NCBI RefSeq assembly: GCF_913775985.1
Contig: NZ_CAJYMB010000125.1
Coordinates: forward strand, 1-64,000
Length of the DNA: 64,000 nucleotides
Reading direction: 5' to 3'
From: an uncultured Pluralibacter sp.
Lineage (GTDB): Bacteria; Pseudomonadota; Gammaproteobacteria; Enterobacterales; Enterobacteriaceae
How positions within the stretch are numbered: the stretch's first letter is position 1; the number at the start of each line of letters is the position of its first letter. Below the pieces are notes generated by a model. That model ran no database searches. It was not told the DNA's origin and saw nothing but the letters and a program-made list of their open reading frames with translations. Of the stretch, positions 1 to 8,752 are shown in pieces. A program made the translations under genes and the position numbers.

Positions 1-352
1 CCCGGGTTCGGTTCTGCGCCGCCACCGCCGTGGCTTGCAGCCCCAGCGCCGACTGCGCCAGCTCCACGCCGGACTTCGACTGCTGGACCCGCAGGCGGAC
101 GCCCTGAATGCCCGGCGAATTTTGCAGGGCGCGGTTGATAAGCATCGTCAGCTGGGGATCGCCGTAGGCTTCCCACCAGCGGGCGCCGGGCCAGCCGCTG
201 TTGGCAAGGTGGATAACCTCCGCCAGCTGAACCTGTCCGGGGTCAACGGCGCGGGTCTGGCCCGGATCGTCGCGCACCAGCGCGCAGCCGGTCAGCGCCA
301 GGCAGCCCGCCAGCAGCGCGGCGAGTCGGGAAGAAGAGATTGTAGCTCTCAT
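1..352 (-). CDS. mdtP: MdtP-like efflux outer-membrane lipoprotein, partial (3' part outside window)
   Basis: Outer-membrane channel of a tripartite efflux system (NodT/OprM-type family). Only the first 117 residues are present because the gene runs off the left edge. The N-terminus is a lipoprotein signal with the lipobox LTGC and the acylated Cys at residue 23. It is followed by GCALVR and IHLANSGWP, which match what I recall of E. coli MdtP. The ATG at 352 overlaps the mdtO stop by four bases (ATGA), which suggests translational coupling. It is the last gene of ytcA-mdtNOP. The identity rests on N-terminal similarity and operon order; the beta-barrel and coiled-coil regions cannot be seen. 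Confidence 0.85.
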   Translation of the reverse strand, partial: MRATISSSRLAALLAGCLALTGCALVRDDPGQTRAVDPGQVQLAEVIHLANSGWPGARWWEAYGDPQLTMLINRALQNSPGIQGVRLRVQQSKSGVELAQSALGLQATAVAAQNRTR

Positions 353-2226
353 ACGGTGTCAGTCCTGTGGGCGGGCGGCGCGGCGGACCACGCCGGCAGC
401 GCGGCGAGCTTGCGCTCAAGCCGATCGTCTGCGGGAATGTCAGGCAGCGCCCGGTCGGGATAGTCGATATGGTCGGCGTAGGCATCAAGCGCGTCGGCGT
501 CAGCGCGCAGGCGGGCCGCGTCGGAATTAAGCAGCCGCAGCCTATCCCCCTGGCGCAGGGCGATTTGCGCCAGCGCGCGGGCGCGATTCACAGGCCACCG
601 GCGGGCGTCGGCGTGCGGATGGGCCCAGGCAAACAGCGGCTCGGCAGAGACTCTGGCCCCCAGCGCCCGGGTTTCATTGAGGGCCAGCAAGAATGGGATT
701 TCACTCTGCCCCGGCGCGGCGCGCAGGTAACCCGCCGCCCGGCGGTAGAGGTCCGCCATGCGGGCGCGCAGCTGCGGCGCTTCGCTGTCCGGCCACAAAT
801 AGAGATGAAACAGTGACGATACCAGCACCCCGAGCAGGATGCCGATAACCCTGTCGCGCAGCTCGGTCAGGTTCGACAGCGGCCCGAACCAGCTCAGGAA
901 CGCCAGCGAGAAGGTAAACGCAATCTGGATCCCGGCGTAGGCAATGCGTTCAGATCCTGCCGCCAGCCAGGCGCCGAGGGCCATCACCGGCAGGGCCATC
1001 GCCAGCAGCCCGACGATGGATTCAACCCGGGGCTGAATAAAGACGATACAGCCGAGCGCCAGCAGGGTGGCCAGCAGCGCCCCAGCGACCCGCAGGACAG
1101 TTTTCTGCATGGTGGCCCCCAGCCCCGGCTGGGCGACAATCACGCAGCTGAGCATGATGGTGTGGATCCCCTGCCAGTCCGCGGCGGTGTAAAACAGATA
1201 GCAGACCAGAGTTGCAAGCACCGTTTTAAGCGTGAAGCGGGCATAGGCGGGATTGGTCCAGGCGTCAGGCAGCAGCAGCGGCTCTTTTTCCCGGCACTCC
1301 GGCGGCAGGCGCAGCGGCGCGCCGGCGTCCAGAGCGGCCAGCACCCCGGCGATTTCCCGGCAGGCGGCAGCGTTGACATCACTCGGCCCGTCGGGCGATG
1401 AGAGCGGGAGCAGATCGCCGCCCCGGGTAAGCACGTCGAGTGCATCCGCCAGCCGCGCGGCCTCAGGCGAAACGCTCCCGGGCCGCAGCAGAGTAGAGAG
1501 CCAGGCGCAGCGGATGGCTGCCACCATTCGCGCCTCGGCGCGGGCGGCGTCGCGGCGCATGGCCGGATTCGACAGGCAGCCGAGTTTGAACTGCAGCTGC
1601 AGCGCCGGCAGCCGGGCGGCAATCTCCTGCATGCTGACCGCATCGCCGCCGCGCAGGGCCGCGGCAGCCAGATGAAACAGTGCCCCGGTGCCGGTCTGAA
1701 ACTGGCGGGCGGGAAATGCCGAGCGGAAGCAGGCGTTCACCAGCAGAGTCAGGACTACCGCGGCGTTGATGGCGGCCCACAGCCACAGCAGCAGGCGCAC
1801 CAGGATCTCGCTCTGGCCGGTCATGGACGGAAAGGTCTGGGCGTAGATCAGCGCCAGCGCCACCACAAAAAACGCCAGCCCGAGCTTGCCGAGCACCCGC
1901 ATCAGATAAACGGCGGCGGCAAACAGCAGCGTGGAGGCCACCAGCCGCAGCAGCGGGTAATCGTAGGTCCATTTAAAGATCAGCAGCACCAGCGCGATGG
2001 TGATGCTGATGGTGATAAAAAATACTGCCCCTACCAGGCTCATCATCACCACGTTGGGCTGGCTGACGTAAAACACCACGATCAGCGCCACTGCCAGAAA
2101 CGGGATCTGCAGCGTCATGAACAGCACGATCGTCAGCGCGCAGCTGAGGGTTAACCGCAGGGTGTAGCTTCCCCTGCCCGGTGCCGGGGCCAGCTCGTCG
2201 GCCAGAAAACGGGCTATGCGCGGCAT
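349..2226 (-). CDS. mdtO: MdtO-like FUSC-family inner-membrane efflux protein
   Basis: Inner-membrane component of the MdtNOP exporter, FUSC/aromatic-acid-exporter family (AaeB relatives). The 625 residues show the family layout: a first block of hydrophobic helices from about residue 25 to 165, a soluble section of about 150 residues, a second helix block near 330-480, and a polar C-terminal domain. K-12 MdtO is longer (683 residues as I recall), so this copy is somewhat short, although both membrane blocks are present. The start at 2226 lies one base after the mdtN stop and the end overlaps mdtP. By family analogy it exports aromatic or planar compounds; the substrate is not shown by the sequence. 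Confidence 0.88.
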   Translation of the reverse strand: MPRIARFLADELAPAPGRGSYTLRLTLSCALTIVLFMTLQIPFLAVALIVVFYVSQPNVVMMSLVGAVFFITISITIALVLLIFKWTYDYPLLRLVASTLLFAAAVYLMRVLGKLGLAFFVVALALIYAQTFPSMTGQSEILVRLLLWLWAAINAAVVLTLLVNACFRSAFPARQFQTGTGALFHLAAAALRGGDAVSMQEIAARLPALQLQFKLGCLSNPAMRRDAARAEARMVAAIRCAWLSTLLRPGSVSPEAARLADALDVLTRGGDLLPLSSPDGPSDVNAAACREIAGVLAALDAGAPLRLPPECREKEPLLLPDAWTNPAYARFTLKTVLATLVCYLFYTAADWQGIHTIMLSCVIVAQPGLGATMQKTVLRVAGALLATLLALGCIVFIQPRVESIVGLLAMALPVMALGAWLAAGSERIAYAGIQIAFTFSLAFLSWFGPLSNLTELRDRVIGILLGVLVSSLFHLYLWPDSEAPQLRARMADLYRRAAGYLRAAPGQSEIPFLLALNETRALGARVSAEPLFAWAHPHADARRWPVNRARALAQIALRQGDRLRLLNSDAARLRADADALDAYADHIDYPDRALPDIPADDRLERKLAALPAWSAAPPAHRTDTV

Positions 2227-2227
2227 A

Positions 2228-3280
2228 CTAGCGTGCCGCGCCTGTCGAATTGTCCGGGAGCAACACCGCGCTGGCGGAAGCGCCCATGCGGAACAGCGCG
2301 GGATCGGGATTTTTCACCAGGATCCGCACCGGGAAGCGCTGGGAGACGTGAACCCAGTTAATGCTGCGCTCAATAATCGGCAGCCCGCCCGGTAGGCTGG
2401 TACCCTGGCCGGAGACAATCCCCGCGCCCACCGAGTCCACCACGCCATCGAACGATCGGGCGTGATCGGTCATCACCGTCAGGCGGGCCGGGACGCCGGG
2501 CCGGACGGTATCCAGATCCGTTTCGCGAAAGTTCGCCACCACGTACCAGCGGTCGCGGTCTATCAGGGTAAACACCGGCTTCAGCGCCGAGACGTACTGC
2601 CCGACGGTAGTCTTAAGCCCGACCACCACGCCGTTAAAAGGCGCGCGCACTTCGGCGTGTTCCAGATTGAGTTTTGCCAGCGCCACCTGCGCTTCCAGTC
2701 CGCTGCGCTGGGCCACCATCGCATCGGTGCCGGTGACGGCGGCGGCGGCCTGGCTGGCCTGCAGCTGAGTGGCCGCCAGCTCGGCACGTGCGGCTTTCTC
2801 AGCGGTGCGCGCCTGATCCAGCTCCTCCTGAGAGGCAAAGCCTTCCGGCACCAGCGGCTCCAGCCGAACGCGCGTTGAGGTGGTTTGCTTCACCAGCGCC
2901 CGGGCCCGGGCAACGGCGGCGGAGACCGACGCGGCGTTGTACTGCTGGGCGCGAATAGTGCGGCCGGTCAGCATAATCTGCGCATCCAGCGCCGCCAGCC
3001 GGGATTCGGCGTCCGCCAGCATCGCGCGGTAGGCGCGCCCGTCGAGGCGAAACAGCAGGTCGCCTTTATTGACCTGCTGGTTCTCGCGCACGGCCAGCTC
3101 TTCAATGCGCCCGCTGACTTCCGGTACCACGTCGACGGTGTCGGCATAGACGTAAGCGTCATTGGTTTGCGGCGAGGTCTGCATCTGCCAGATAACCAGA
3201 ATAAGCGCCGCGATGGCCGCGATAACCAACACCATCAGCGGCCACTTTTTACTTTTACTACCAGAGGTTGAAGAGGTCAT
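2228..3280 (-). CDS. mdtN: MdtN-like HlyD-family periplasmic adaptor
   Basis: Membrane fusion protein that should link MdtO to the outer-membrane channel MdtP. The 350 residues contain one N-terminal transmembrane anchor (about residues 14-32), a split lipoyl/barrel-sandwich domain (VVPEVSGRIEELAV and later VRAPFNGVVVGLKTTVGQYV), a long Ala/Gln-rich helical hairpin between them, and a C-terminal beta-barrel. There is no signal-peptidase site, as expected for this EmrA-like class. It starts nine bases after ytcA and ends one base before mdtO, so the four genes form a tight operon. Confidence 0.9.
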   Translation of the reverse strand: MTSSTSGSKSKKWPLMVLVIAAIAALILVIWQMQTSPQTNDAYVYADTVDVVPEVSGRIEELAVRENQQVNKGDLLFRLDGRAYRAMLADAESRLAALDAQIMLTGRTIRAQQYNAASVSAAVARARALVKQTTSTRVRLEPLVPEGFASQEELDQARTAEKAARAELAATQLQASQAAAAVTGTDAMVAQRSGLEAQVALAKLNLEHAEVRAPFNGVVVGLKTTVGQYVSALKPVFTLIDRDRWYVVANFRETDLDTVRPGVPARLTVMTDHARSFDGVVDSVGAGIVSGQGTSLPGGLPIIERSINWVHVSQRFPVRILVKNPDPALFRMGASASAVLLPDNSTGAAR

Positions 3281-3289
3281 AGTCAGGTA

Positions 3290-3559
3290 TCAGGTAAAGA
3301 ACAAAAACCAGAACAGCGCTGCGAAGAGAAACATCAGCGCAAGATAGCTAATCACCAGCGGCGAGAATCGGGGCTGCCATCCCCGGCGGGCAATCAGCAG
3401 GTGGCAGGGGATCAGCAGCAGCGCCCCGGCCAGCAGGCAGAAGAACCAGCCCGGAAAGGCGGCGCCGAGTACCGGAATCGACGGCGACAGCGTACAGCCT
3501 GCAAGGGCAGGAAAAAGGCACAGGGTGGCCGCCCGCAGCGGCGCTGGAAAACTCTTCAC
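3290..3559 (-). CDS. ytcA: YtcA-family small lipoprotein/membrane protein
   Basis: An 89-residue protein with a lipobox-like LAGC near residue 22, then LSPSIPVLGA and PGWFFC, a pattern shared with E. coli YtcA (91 residues). Two hydrophobic stretches follow. YtcA is always seen upstream of mdtN and its function is unknown. The start is GTG at 3559, with only a weak purine-rich site upstream, so the exact start is uncertain. Its position as first gene of ytcA-mdtNOP supports the call. Confidence 0.8.
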   Translation of the reverse strand: MKSFPAPLRAATLCLFPALAGCTLSPSIPVLGAAFPGWFFCLLAGALLLIPCHLLIARRGWQPRFSPLVISYLALMFLFAALFWFLFFT

Positions 3560-3598
3560 ACAACGCGTCCTGAAACAGAGGTTATTAAAAATGGCGCA

Positions 3599-3627
3599 AT
3601 AAAAAGCGGGTCCGTCAGCCGGCCCGC
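3599..3627 (-). terminator. Intrinsic terminator downstream of pgl
   Basis: Read on the minus strand, GCGGG pairs with CCCGC around a short GC-rich loop and is followed by TTTTTATT. It lies 55 bases after the pgl stop and separates pgl from the ytcA-mdtNOP operon on the same strand. Confidence 0.6.
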
Positions 3628-3681
3628 ATTGATAACATAATTATACCTGTCATGCGTAAGAGTGCATGCGCGGCAGCGCGT

Positions 3682-4677
3682 CTAATGCGCGTTAACCACT
3701 ACCCACATTGGCCCCTGCCCGACGGCATAGCGCCCTTTCTCTTCGAGCAGCCCCTGCTCGCCCTGAATTTCATACACCGCAAGGTGATGGGACTTCTGAC
3801 CAACGGCCAGCAGATATTTTCCGCTGTGGTCGACGTTAAAGCCGCGCGGCTGGGTTTCGGTGGGCTGGAAGCCCTGGATCTCCAGCACGCTGCCGTCGGC
3901 AGAGACAGTGAAGATGGTGATGGTGCTGGAGGTGCGGTCGCAGGTGTACAGGTGGCGTCCGTCCGGGGTGATGTGAATATCGGCGGCCCAGCGGGTGCCG
4001 GTAAAGTCCGGCGGCATCATGTCCAGGGTCTGCACGCATTCGATGTTGCCATTTGGATCACTCAGTTCCCAGACGTTTACCGTGCTGCTCAGCTCGTTGA
4101 CGCTGTAGGCATACTGTCCGTTCGGGTGGAACGCCATGTGGCGCGGGCCTGCGCCCTCGGCGGTGGTCACTTCCGCAGGGGACTGCGCCACCAGCTTGCC
4201 GTCGTCGCTTAGGGTAAACAGGCAGATGCGGTCCTGCAGCAGCGCCGGTACCCAGAGCGTGCGGTTGTCCGGGGAGATGTTTGCCGAGTGGCAGCCGTCG
4301 AGGCCGTCCACGCTGTCAACCACGCCCGTCGGGAGCCCGTCTTGCAGACGCGTAACGCTGACGCAGGCCTGATTGTAAGAGCTGCTGAACAGGAATTCGC
4401 CCCTGCGATCGGTGGAGACAAACGACGGGCTGCCGGGCAGCGGAGATTCACCCACCGGCGTCAGCGCGCCGTCGTCAGGCGCGATGCGGTAGGCGATTAC
4501 CCGAAACTCCGGACGCACGCCAACGTACAGAAAGCGCTTGTCGGGGCTGATAACCATCGGCTGCACCTGGCCCGGCACGTCAACCACCTGAACCAGCGTG
4601 AGGCTGCCGTCGTGGTCCAGTCGCCAGGCGTGGATCTGCTGGCTTTCAGGACTGGCGGTATAAACAGTTTGCTTCAT
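3682..4677 (-). CDS. pgl: 6-phosphogluconolactonase (Pgl/YbhE type)
   Basis: Hydrolyses 6-phosphogluconolactone to 6-phosphogluconate in the oxidative pentose phosphate pathway, in the cytoplasm. The 331 residues equal the length of the E. coli enzyme and show the seven-bladed beta-propeller lactonase pattern, with repeated blades such as [19 protein letters not shown]-like segments and [13 protein letters not shown]. The start chosen is MKQTVY at 4677. The frame stays open upstream to 5046, but that extension is unlike any Pgl and would overlap ybhA. The gene is divergent from ybhA, as in K-12. Confidence 0.97.
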   Translation of the reverse strand: MKQTVYTASPESQQIHAWRLDHDGSLTLVQVVDVPGQVQPMVISPDKRFLYVGVRPEFRVIAYRIAPDDGALTPVGESPLPGSPSFVSTDRRGEFLFSSSYNQACVSVTRLQDGLPTGVVDSVDGLDGCHSANISPDNRTLWVPALLQDRICLFTLSDDGKLVAQSPAEVTTAEGAGPRHMAFHPNGQYAYSVNELSSTVNVWELSDPNGNIECVQTLDMMPPDFTGTRWAADIHITPDGRHLYTCDRTSSTITIFTVSADGSVLEIQGFQPTETQPRGFNVDHSGKYLLAVGQKSHHLAVYEIQGEQGLLEEKGRYAVGQGPMWVVVNAH

Positions 4678-4727
4678 GAAAACTCCTTTCCTTGACTGCA
4701 GGTGAATACCCGATACCCAAATATACT

Positions 4728-4784
4728 CTATGCCCTCAATAATTCGAGCTGCTTGCGGGCGGCAGGTGACAAGCTTACTGGAAT
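4728..4784. repeat. Decayed partial ERIC element
   Basis: The segment with AATAATTCGAGCTGCTTG, GGCGGCAGGTGA and AAGCTTACTGGA matches the left half of the intact ERIC at 5781-5905 with several substitutions and gaps. The central and right parts are missing. It lies between the divergent genes pgl and ybhA. Confidence 0.6.
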
Positions 4785-4954
4785 GCAGCCGGCGCTGCAT
4801 GGCGCAATATGCCGTCTTACGCCTGTTCACCCCCTTTACTTCCCGCAGATCTCCCCGCGCGCTATTTACCGGATAGTGCTGAAAAATTTGCCTCCGGGCG
4901 CGCGGGTGTACCATCATAAACCGCTTATTTTCAACTCTTACACTGGATGTCGAT

Positions 4955-5773
4955 ATGACCGCACGCGTGATAGCACTCGATCTTGATGGCACTTTGCTGC
5001 TCCCTAACAAGACCATTCTCCCGGCTTCAGTTGAGGCCCTGTCCAAAGCCAGGCAGGCAGGCTATGAGATCCTGATTGTCACCGGGCGGCATCACGTGGC
5101 AATCCACCCTTTTTACCAGGCTCTGGCGCTGGAGACACCGGCCATTTGCTGTAACGGTGCCTACTTGTATGATTATCCGGCCAAAAAGGTGCTGGAAGGC
5201 GATCCGATGCCGGTAGACAAAGCCCGCGCGCTGCTGGATCTGCTCGACGAGCACCATATTCACGGTCTGATGTACGTGGACGACACCATGATGTACGAGC
5301 GCCCAACCGGCCACGTAACCCGCACCCAGAACTGGGCGCTGAGCCTGCCGGAAGCGCAGCGGCCCTCCTTCACCCAGGTCCCCTCCCTGAAAGAGGCCGC
5401 CGGGCAGGTTAACGCAGTGTGGAAGTTTGCCCTCGCCGAATCGGACACCGACAAGCTGCAGGTCTTTGCCGCGCAGGCTGCCGAAACGCTGGATCTCGCC
5501 TGCGAGTGGTCGTGGCACGATCAGGTGGATATCGCCCGCAAAGGCAACAGCAAGGGCTACCGGCTGGCGCGCTGGATCGAGTCCCGCGGCCTGTCGATGC
5601 AGGACGTGGTGGCATTTGGTGATAACTATAACGATATTAGCATGCTGGAAGCGGTCGGCACCGGCGTGGCGATGGGCAACGCCGATGACGCGGTAAAAGC
5701 CCGCGCCCGGGTAGTGATTGGCGATAATACGCAAAACAGCATTGCGGATTATATTTATAAAGAGCTGCTTTAA
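4955..5773 (+). CDS. ybhA: HAD-superfamily phosphatase YbhA
   Basis: Cytoplasmic HAD phosphatase of the Cof/IIB type. E. coli YbhA (272 residues, the same length) acts on pyridoxal phosphate and some sugar phosphates. Motif I is ALDLDGT, with the catalytic Asp pair at residues 9 and 11; motif II is IVTGRH; motif IV is [12 protein letters not shown] near the C-terminus. The stretch [18 protein letters not shown] provides the conserved Lys. The ATG at 4955 gives a protein starting [13 protein letters not shown], matching the family N-terminus. An ERIC element and a terminator follow. Confidence 0.95.
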   Translation: MTARVIALDLDGTLLLPNKTILPASVEALSKARQAGYEILIVTGRHHVAIHPFYQALALETPAICCNGAYLYDYPAKKVLEGDPMPVDKARALLDLLDEHHIHGLMYVDDTMMYERPTGHVTRTQNWALSLPEAQRPSFTQVPSLKEAAGQVNAVWKFALAESDTDKLQVFAAQAAETLDLACEWSWHDQVDIARKGNSKGYRLARWIESRGLSMQDVVAFGDNYNDISMLEAVGTGVAMGNADDAVKARARVVIGDNTQNSIADYIYKELL

Positions 5774-5780
5774 CTGTTTT

Positions 5781-5905
5781 TACCCTAAATAATTCGAGTT
5801 GCTTGAAGGCGGCAAGTGAGAGAATCCCCGGGAGCTTACTGGAGTAAGTGACCGGGGTGAACGAGCGTAGCCAACGCCCAAGCAACTTGAAGTATGACGG
5901 GTATA
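5781..5905. repeat. ERIC (enterobacterial repetitive intergenic consensus) element
   Basis: A palindromic element of about 125 bp. The ends pair (TTCGAGTTGCTTG at the left, CAAGCAACTTGAA at the right). The core holds GGAGCTTACTGGAGTAAG and TGACCGGGGTGAACGAGCG, which correspond to the classic ERIC primer regions, and the element closes with TATGACGGGTATA. It starts eight bases after the ybhA stop, so it is probably transcribed as part of the ybhA 3' UTR. Confidence 0.93.
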
Positions 5906-5937
5906 TTCTTTTTTAACAAACATTACTTCAATTAAGA

Positions 5938-5961
5938 ATAAAGGGCTTCGGCCCTTTATTT
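5938..5961 (+). terminator. Intrinsic terminator after ybhA/ERIC
   Basis: AAAGGGC-TTCG-GCCCTTT is a perfect stem with a UUCG tetraloop, flanked by A-rich and T-rich sequence, so it could work in both directions. No gene lies immediately on the other side, so it most likely ends ybhA transcripts. Confidence 0.75.
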
Positions 5962-6126
5962 ATTAATATATTAAAGCCTAAACTTACCTTTACGTAATTA
6001 CCAAAAGGTAAGTAAAAGATAACCACCCTCGGCATCTAATAATTCCTAAAAGTTAAAATTACGCCTTGTAATTTTCTCGACCTTAATAAAATATTAAAAC
6101 TCCTGTTCTGCCAGTGGAAACTCATC
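5962..6126 (+). promoter_or_regulatory. AT-rich upstream region of the MoaF-like gene
   Basis: About 165 bases of AT-rich sequence between the ybhA terminator and the gene at 6127. A promoter must lie here because the terminator isolates the downstream gene. Several TTAATAAAATATTAAAA-like tracts occur, but I could not choose a convincing -35/-10 pair. No recognisable operator was seen. Confidence 0.3.
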
Positions 6127-6573
6127 ATGAAAATGTTCAAGCACAGTAAAATAGTATTATCGGCTGTTGTATCCGGCGCGCTGTTCATTTCTGCCGGAGC
6201 CTGGGCGCAAAGCGATACGGCAAATAGCAGCCCGAATGCCGCACAGCATCAGCAGCGGCCATTTATTGGCGCGGGGAAAGTGGTGCAGGTCACTTTCGGC
6301 GACCGGGCCTTTAATCTCGACTTTACCAGCGATACCAGCATGACCTTTACCACCGTGGGATCCGATGCTACCGACACAGTGCAGTACACAGCGGTAGAGA
6401 TCCGCCCGAAGGTGTATATGGTGTACTGGCACGAGCCGGGCAACGGCGATAACGTGACCCACATTCAGGATTACGAGCGCGGTATCGTGTACACCAACAT
6501 CGCCAGCGTCGACGACAGCTTCACCCACCTGAAAGGCACGCTGAAAATTATCGGCCCCTCCGGCGGAGAGTAA
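6127..6573 (+). CDS. Exported MoaF-like (calycin-type) protein
   Basis: A 148-residue protein with a clear Sec signal peptide (KIVLSAVVSGALFISAGAWA, cleavage after residue 27). The mature part contains VQVTFGDRAFNLDF, MTFTTVGSDATDTVQYTAVEIRP and VYMVYWHEP followed by VTHIQDYERG. This is the alternating beta-strand pattern of the MoaF / lipocalin-like family, in which a small barrel binds a ligand. No enzyme activity can be read from the sequence. It lies two bases upstream of a second exported protein, so the two are almost certainly co-transcribed. K-12 has no gene here. Confidence 0.7.
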   Translation: MKMFKHSKIVLSAVVSGALFISAGAWAQSDTANSSPNAAQHQQRPFIGAGKVVQVTFGDRAFNLDFTSDTSMTFTTVGSDATDTVQYTAVEIRPKVYMVYWHEPGNGDNVTHIQDYERGIVYTNIASVDDSFTHLKGTLKIIGPSGGE

Positions 6574-6575
6574 TA

Positions 6576-7064
6576 ATGAAGGCATCTCTTGTTGCAGTAA
6601 TAATAGCCGGCGGTCTGTTAACAAGCGGCCCGCTGCTTGCAGCCCGGCACCACGGAGAATTTAATCATCAGCAAAATAGCGCCGCGCAAAACCAGCAGAA
6701 GTTAAGAGTGGTTGAAGAACTCTATGAGGGATTCTTTAACCGCCACGATATTAGCGTAGCGAAGAAGCTGATTGCTGAAGATTATAAGCAGCATAATCCC
6801 TTTGTGGGGGATGGCCTGACGCCGTTTGTGGATTTTTTCAGCCAACATTTTAAAGATAATCCGGGCTACCGGGCCCAAATATTTCGCAGCGCGGTTAACG
6901 GCGATTTAGTGTATGTCCACGTTAAGTACCAGGACAGCGCCGAAGATCGCGGGACCGCCAGCGTCGATATTTATCGCGTCAACAACCAGGGAAAAATCAC
7001 CGAGCACTGGGATGTTAACCAGCAGGTGCCGGAAGAGTCAGCGAATAATAATACGATGTTCTGA
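6576..7064 (+). CDS. Exported SnoaL/NTF2-like protein
   Basis: A 162-residue protein with a signal peptide (cleavage near residue 22, LLAA). The mature sequence has the SnoaL-like polyketide-cyclase/NTF2 pattern: VEELYEGFFNRHDISVAKKL, then EDYKQHNPFVGDGLTPFVDF, FRSAVNGDLVYVHVKYQ and a C-terminal ITEHWDVNQQVPE. Proteins of this fold form cone-shaped barrels that bind or isomerise small hydrophobic ligands. Export to the periplasm is unusual for a cyclase and favours a binding or protective role. It forms a two-gene unit with the MoaF-like gene and ends at a strong terminator. Confidence 0.75.
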   Translation: MKASLVAVIIAGGLLTSGPLLAARHHGEFNHQQNSAAQNQQKLRVVEELYEGFFNRHDISVAKKLIAEDYKQHNPFVGDGLTPFVDFFSQHFKDNPGYRAQIFRSAVNGDLVYVHVKYQDSAEDRGTASVDIYRVNNQGKITEHWDVNQQVPEESANNNTMF

Positions 7065-7068
7065 ATGT

Positions 7069-7094
7069 CAGGGACCGCTTCGCGGTCCCTCTTT
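7069..7094 (+). terminator. Intrinsic terminator after the MoaF-like/SnoaL-like pair
   Basis: AGGGACCGC-TTC-GCGGTCCCT followed by CTTTTTATC, only four bases after the stop at 7064. The hairpin would also cover an upstream in-frame ATG of the next gene, which argues for the later start at 7116. Confidence 0.85.
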
Positions 7095-7115
7095 TTATCA
7101 CTGCGGGAGGCTCAG

Positions 7116-7685
7116 ATGGCAGGAGAAAAGCGGCTTTTTATCGTTCACGGCCTGATGGCGACGCCTGAGGATCACTGGTTTCAATGGCTAAAAGAGAAGG
7201 CGCAGGCGCTCGGGATGGAAACGTTTATTCCCGCCATGCCCGATTCCGACGCGCCCGATAACGCGCGCTGGCAGGCGGCGCTGGCGCAAAGCGTCGGTGA
7301 CGTGGACGGCAATACGTGGTTTATCGGCCACAGCCTCGGCTGCATCAGCGTGCTGCGCTACCTGAGCCAGCGGCCTGAAGCCCAGCGCGCAGGCGGGATC
7401 GTACTGGTGTCCGGCTTCAGCGAGCCGGTGCCGGGGCTGGAAATGTTAGATAACTTTACCCGTACGCCGCTGGCGAACGTGGAAAAACTTCTGCGCATTC
7501 CGCACCGGGCGGTGGTGGCTTCACTCAACGACGAGATTGTTCCGCCCCTCTATACCGCGCGCCTGAGCCAGCAGCTGAAAGCGCCGCTATACGGCCTGCC
7601 GGACTGCGGTCACTTTCTGGATCGGGAGGGCTTCACCACCCTGCCCCTGGTGGCAGATCTGCTGGCGCAGCAGCTTAGCGCCTGA
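7116..7685 (+). CDS. RBBP9/YdeN-family alpha/beta hydrolase
   Basis: Serine hydrolase of 189 residues, close in size to E. coli YdeN. The nucleophile elbow is GHSLG with Ser73; the triad is completed by Asp139 (ASLNDEIVPP) and His166 (DCGHFLDREGF). The N-terminus FIVHGLMATPEDHW carries the oxyanion-side HG motif. The start at 7116 was chosen because GGGAGG lies five bases upstream and because the earlier ATG at 7065 falls inside a terminator hairpin. The natural substrate of the family is not settled. It converges on modC with only six bases between the stops. Confidence 0.85.
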   Translation: MAGEKRLFIVHGLMATPEDHWFQWLKEKAQALGMETFIPAMPDSDAPDNARWQAALAQSVGDVDGNTWFIGHSLGCISVLRYLSQRPEAQRAGGIVLVSGFSEPVPGLEMLDNFTRTPLANVEKLLRIPHRAVVASLNDEIVPPLYTARLSQQLKAPLYGLPDCGHFLDREGFTTLPLVADLLAQQLSA

Positions 7686-7691
7686 CCCCGC

Positions 7692-8750
7692 TCAGGCGGT
7701 GATGGAGACGCTCTTAATTTGCGCCCACAGGCGAAGTCCGGGGCGCACAGCCAGATCGTCCCGGGCCCACGGACTAATACGCGCCCACAGCGTCCAGCCG
7801 CCAACATCGAGCTGTACTTCCACCTGCCCCGCATCGTCAAAGCAGGCGACCACGCTGGCGCGCAGCACGTTGCGGATGCTGGAGTCCACCGGCGGCTGCA
7901 GCACCAGCGACACGTCGGAGGCCTGAACCCGCACCCGCACGGATGCGCCCTCATCAAGGTCGAGCTTGTTGACCCACAGGTGCTGCTCGCCCAGCGCCAG
8001 GGCAGTCATCGCATAACGCGGGTGGTGCTTTAATACTGCCAGCTTCAGGATGCTGCTCTGCTGCTCCTGGGGCAGCCACGGATGCATGACGCTGCTCCCC
8101 CAGATATCTTCCAGATTGCCGAAGGCTTTCACGCTGCCGCCCTCGAGCACCAGCACTTTATCGGCCAGGTGCAGGATTTCATCCAGCGAGTGGCTGACGT
8201 AGAGCATCGGAATGTTGATCTCGCGGGCCAGCCGCTGCAGGTAGGGCAGCAGCTCGCGTTTGCGCGGGATATCCAGCGAGGCCAGTGGCTCGTCCAGCAG
8301 CAGCAGCTCCGGGGCGGTGAGCAGCGCCCGGCCGATGGCAACCCGCTGCTTCTCGCCGCCGGAGAGGCTGCCCGGCAATCTGTCGAGCAGTTCCTCAATG
8401 CCGAGCAGCGCAACCAGCTTGTCGAACTGTCCGGCCATGCTTTTTGCCATGCCGTAGCGCAGGTTACCGCGCACTTTGTAGTGCGGGAAAAGGCGCGCGT
8501 CCTGGAAAACGTAGCCAATGCGCCGCTTGTCCGGCGACAGAAAAATCTTTTTTTCGCTGTCGTTAAGCACCCGGCCGTTGAGGGCGATGCGCCCCTGCTG
8601 GGGTCGGGTCAGGCCGCTGATGGCGTTAATCAGCGACGTTTTTCCCGCGCCGGAGACGCCGAAAATGGCGGTAATGCCGGTAGCGGGTAGCGTTTCATTA
8701 ATGGTCAGATTGTGCGTGCCCAGCGTCTGGCTGAAGTTGAGTTCGAGCAT
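7692..8750 (-). CDS. modC: Molybdate ABC transporter ATP-binding protein ModC
   Basis: ATPase of the ModABC molybdate importer. The 352 residues equal the E. coli length. Walker A GVSGAGKT lies at residues 31-38, the signature is [15 protein letters not shown], Walker B is [12 protein letters not shown] and the switch His is in YVSHSLDE. The C-terminal third is a molybdate-binding MOP-type regulatory domain ([13 protein letters not shown]). The start MLELNFSQ at 8750 is two bases after the modB stop; a longer open frame to 8840 lies inside modB and is not real. Confidence 0.97.
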   Translation of the reverse strand: MLELNFSQTLGTHNLTINETLPATGITAIFGVSGAGKTSLINAISGLTRPQQGRIALNGRVLNDSEKKIFLSPDKRRIGYVFQDARLFPHYKVRGNLRYGMAKSMAGQFDKLVALLGIEELLDRLPGSLSGGEKQRVAIGRALLTAPELLLLDEPLASLDIPRKRELLPYLQRLAREINIPMLYVSHSLDEILHLADKVLVLEGGSVKAFGNLEDIWGSSVMHPWLPQEQQSSILKLAVLKHHPRYAMTALALGEQHLWVNKLDLDEGASVRVRVQASDVSLVLQPPVDSSIRNVLRASVVACFDDAGQVEVQLDVGGWTLWARISPWARDDLAVRPGLRLWAQIKSVSITA

Positions 8751-8752
8751 GG

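Noticed and set aside
4678-5046. N-terminal extension of Pgl to 454 residues
   Set aside because: The extension lacks any propeller sequence, overlaps ybhA and crosses the shared promoter region; MKQTVY at 4677 gives the family length.
7065-7115. Upstream ATG (7065) as start of the alpha/beta hydrolase
   Set aside because: The added codons are the arms of an intrinsic terminator and lack a ribosome-binding site; 7116 has GGGAGG at the right distance.
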